Positions 1 to 15,179 of a stretch of DNA of 15,179 nucleotides are shown piece by piece. Within the stretch, counting starts at the first letter, position 1; every line of letters starts with the position of its first letter. The notes under the pieces were generated by a model, which saw only the letters and a program-made list of their open reading frames with translations, searched no databases and was not told where the DNA came from. The DNA lies in assembly GCA_026770585.1 (NCBI GenBank), contig MU646692.1:362390-377568 (forward strand). The letters run 5' to 3'. The stretch is from Baffinella frigidus (Eukaryota > Cryptophyceae > Cryptomonadales > Baffinellaceae). Made by a program: the position numbers and the translations under genes.

Positions 1-98
1 GGGGTGTGGGGTGTGGGGTGTGGGGTGTGGGGTGTGGGGTGTGGGGTGTGGGGTGTGGGGTGTGGGGTGTGGGGTGCGGAGTGTGGGGTGTGGGGTGT
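1..98. repeat. (GGGGTGT)n heptamer array
   Basis: Fourteen 7-bp units, two with single changes (GGGGTGC at 71-77, GGAGTGT at 78-84). The array starts at the window edge, so its full length is unknown. The 7-bp period and G-richness match the telomere-like heptamers in the introns further right. Confidence 0.95.
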
Positions 99-1037
99 GG
101 GGTTGAGCGTTCATTGTATGGTGTGTGGCGTTTATGGTTTGTTGTTTAGGATTTCAGAAATCGGATCGGCCTCGAGCGTGCGTCCTTGGTATGTCCTACA
201 GATCCTGGGAGGACACGGGGGATCCTAGGAGCCCTTGACCCTCACGAATCCGATAACGTCAAGTGTTGCGTGCCACCAAACTGTTTCTGGGTGGGTATCT
301 GGTTGACTTCCTCGGCCGCTACATAATCTAAGACGCAGCATCGGTGGTATCATACACACACTTTCGCAACGCTTCACGACTACACGGGCTCTTTTTTCGA
401 GATACAGAAGTAACATTTCGATGTGTTCTGCTAATTTCGACCAAACGTCTCAAACATTGTTTTTTTATGAAAAAAACGCAACGTTTCACGAAAATCCTCG
501 TGAAACCGTAGCCCTTTTGGTATCCAGGTGCGGGGTACCTGGTTGCCTTCTTCGACCGCAGCTGCCGTCAGCGCCTGCCACCCCCCGACAGACAACGTTT
601 ATCCGGGCCAACCCAATTTTCTTTCAGAATCTGGCAGCGATCATTGCTTCACAAATGCTTCAATATCACTAGCGAGAACAAACTGTGGCAATTTCCGTTG
701 CCAGATTCCGAAAGAAAAAATCGTTTCCCCGGATACATGTGTCATCACCCCCTCGCCACGGCGCGCCCCCTGGTGTCCGCGTGGCCTAACCCCCCCCCCC
801 CCACTCCTTTCAGGTTGAGAGAGTGATACGTGAGGGGGTGCTCCCCTGGAGGAGTAGCTTCGGTTCAGTGTCTACCCTAAGTAGAAGCTGCACCCTGAAC
901 CCATGTAAGGGGGTCCAACGTTCTCGCCTTCATCACCGTGGTGCGCGCTTCCTTTCGCCACAGCTTCTCAATTTTCTCTTTTCTCTCTGTCGCTTTTTCT
1001 CTCTCCTCTTTCCAAGGCGTCATCGCCACACGCTCGA

Positions 1038-1091
1038 TTTGTTACCGCGACGCATGCTCTGTGTTTTTTGTTTGTTACCGCGACGCATGCT
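1038..1091. repeat. 21-nt direct repeat
   Basis: TTTGTTACCGCGACGCATGC(T) occurs at 1038-1058 and again at 1071-1091, so the period is 33 nt. Confidence 0.9.
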
Positions 1092-1099
1092 GTGCGTTT

Positions 1100-1147
1100 G
1101 CAGAGCTGACAACTTTTGCAGAGCTGACAACTTTTGCAGAGCTGACA
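1100..1147. repeat. 18-bp tandem repeat
   Basis: GCAGAGCTGACAACTTTT is present twice in tandem (1100-1117, 1118-1135), followed by a 12-nt partial third copy. Confidence 0.92.
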
Positions 1148-1312
1148 GGGCACGCATAAACATACGGGGATCTATGTTGGAAGCGAGAGCACGCAAGATC
1201 GCTGGCCGTCGCAGGCCTCAGCAACACCCGCCACCCAAGCATACCGTCGCAGCCGTCCAGACCTCTTTGCACATGTAACGTAACATGGTGCGGAAGACGG
1301 CACATCTAGATC

Positions 1313-1415
1313 CGTCTGAGTAAAACTGGGCTCGCCATGAAACAAATTCGAACATAACTCCAGCGCAAAAGGGCAACTACAATTCTTTCATTCCGGGCCC
1401 AGTTTTGTTCAGACG
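1313..1415. repeat. Imperfect inverted repeat (foldback)
   Basis: Left arm 1313-1332 and right arm 1396-1415 are 20 nt each and complementary at 17 of 20 positions (core AAAACTGGGC / GCCCAGTTTT). The spacer is 63 nt. It could be a small foldback element or a hairpin in the transcript downstream of exon 34; no flanking target-site duplication was recognised. Confidence 0.75.
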
Positions 1416-1442
1416 CAAAAAGGAAGGGGGCAGCAAGCGCAC

Positions 1443-14798
<13,356 letters not shown>

Positions 14799-15179
14799 CT
14801 GGAAAGAGGTGCGCCACTTCAGTCAAACGCGCACCACGCCACAGGAGGTGCCCCTCCTACCGCAGCAATGAGCGCTGGCATGTCCTGTGCACCAATTGAG
14901 CGCTGGCATTCCAGCATTGAGACTGCTGGACGCAAACGCGTTGCGACCCTTGGAAGTGGGTCTGGTCGAGTGGGCACACACACTTGTAGGTTGCATTTGG
15001 AAAGAACATGCACGCCTGCCGCGTGGCAAACACCCAATTCCAAGTCCGCATCGCCCATCACAACAAGCAATCGAAAATTTCGCATGGATAATGGATGGGC
15101 GCGGGTGTTGGATGGTGAACGCATGGACGCGGGAGGTGCAGATGGTGAACGCATGGACGCGGGAGGTGCAGATGGTGAA
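14799..15179. other. Right-edge region, probably intron upstream of exon 1
   Basis: No coiled-coil exon was found. A minus-strand frame with MRSPSAPPAS repeated is open across the 30-bp repeat, but it lacks features of the gene and is probably chance. Confidence 0.5.
15111..15179. repeat. 30-bp tandem repeat at window edge
   Basis: Units at 15111-15140 and 15141-15170 are identical (starting GATGGTGAACGCATGGACGC), and a third begins at 15171 and is cut by the edge. A diverged GCGGGTGTTGGATG precedes it. Confidence 0.95.

Larger units (their letters stand above)
99..1442. other. Region left of the last recognised exon, no supported gene
   Basis: No coiled-coil exon, splice-bounded exon or conserved-looking frame was found on either strand. 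It holds short repeats only: a 13-C run at 790-802, a 21-nt direct repeat, an 18-bp tandem repeat, and an inverted repeat at 1313-1415. It may contain the 3' UTR, later introns, or a terminal exon too diverged to recognise. Confidence 0.6.

Noticed and set aside
1-228. Plus-strand open frame across the GGGGTGT array
   Set aside because: It exists only because a 7-bp repeat without stops is open in several frames; the predicted Gly/Trp/Val/Cys repeats are an artefact.
968-1153. Cys-rich minus-strand frame with KSCQLC repeats as a small Cys-rich protein
   Set aside because: The repeats come from the 18-bp and 21-bp DNA duplications; no splice-bounded exon or start context supports expression.

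Overview
The window looks like nuclear DNA of a GC-rich eukaryote, most likely a unicellular alga or related protist. The reasons are many short exons with canonical CAG|GT ... CAG splice borders, G/C-ending codons, plentiful microsatellites, and stretches of degenerate plant/alga-type telomere-like heptamers (TTTAGGG, TTCAGGG, TTTCGGG) inside introns. No operons, ribosome binding sites, rRNA, tRNA, IS elements or CRISPR are visible. The exact lineage cannot be settled from the sequence; green algae, dinoflagellates and other algae with TTTAGGG telomeres are all possible.

Almost the whole window is one gene on the minus strand, read from about 14798 down to 1443. I can place 34 exons. All start in phase 0, and 33 have clear GT-AG borders and end in phase 0; the 3' end of exon 2 is unresolved. 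Together they give about 1,180 codons of continuous, Glu/Ala/Leu/Lys-rich coiled coil. No start codon is seen, so the gene enters from the right edge. Its 3' end is uncertain: either exon 34 reads through to a TAG at 1377-1379, or further exons lie to the left. I do not recognise the protein, and no enzymatic domain is visible.

The 3' two thirds of the gene (exons 13-34) is a tandem array of one module. Exon A has 43 codons, contains AEEYQTHLEEELAESQ and ends in CAG. Exon B has 18 codons (like AQRAALLEEGAALAAQRE). Exon C has 17 codons (like EHEREMAAQRTEQEAAK). One module is 78 residues. The introns were duplicated along with the exons, so the genomic period is about 640-890 bp in the homogeneous part. 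In three consecutive modules (exons 17, 19, 21) B and C form a single 35-codon exon; in the other modules an intron splits them exactly. Exons 3-12 are diverged relatives of the same module, and exons 1-2 are coiled coil without clear module identity.

The introns (about 126 to 930 bp) hold the other structure: telomere-like heptamer arrays that in several introns run right up to the 3' splice site; a 24-bp minisatellite; a 128-bp AT array; a dispersed CAGGTTATGA family with decayed copies of exon 9; conserved palindromes at fixed intron positions; and a perfect 18-bp hairpin. The left 1.4 kb holds short repeats but no gene I can support. The right 380 bp holds the end of a 30-bp tandem repeat.
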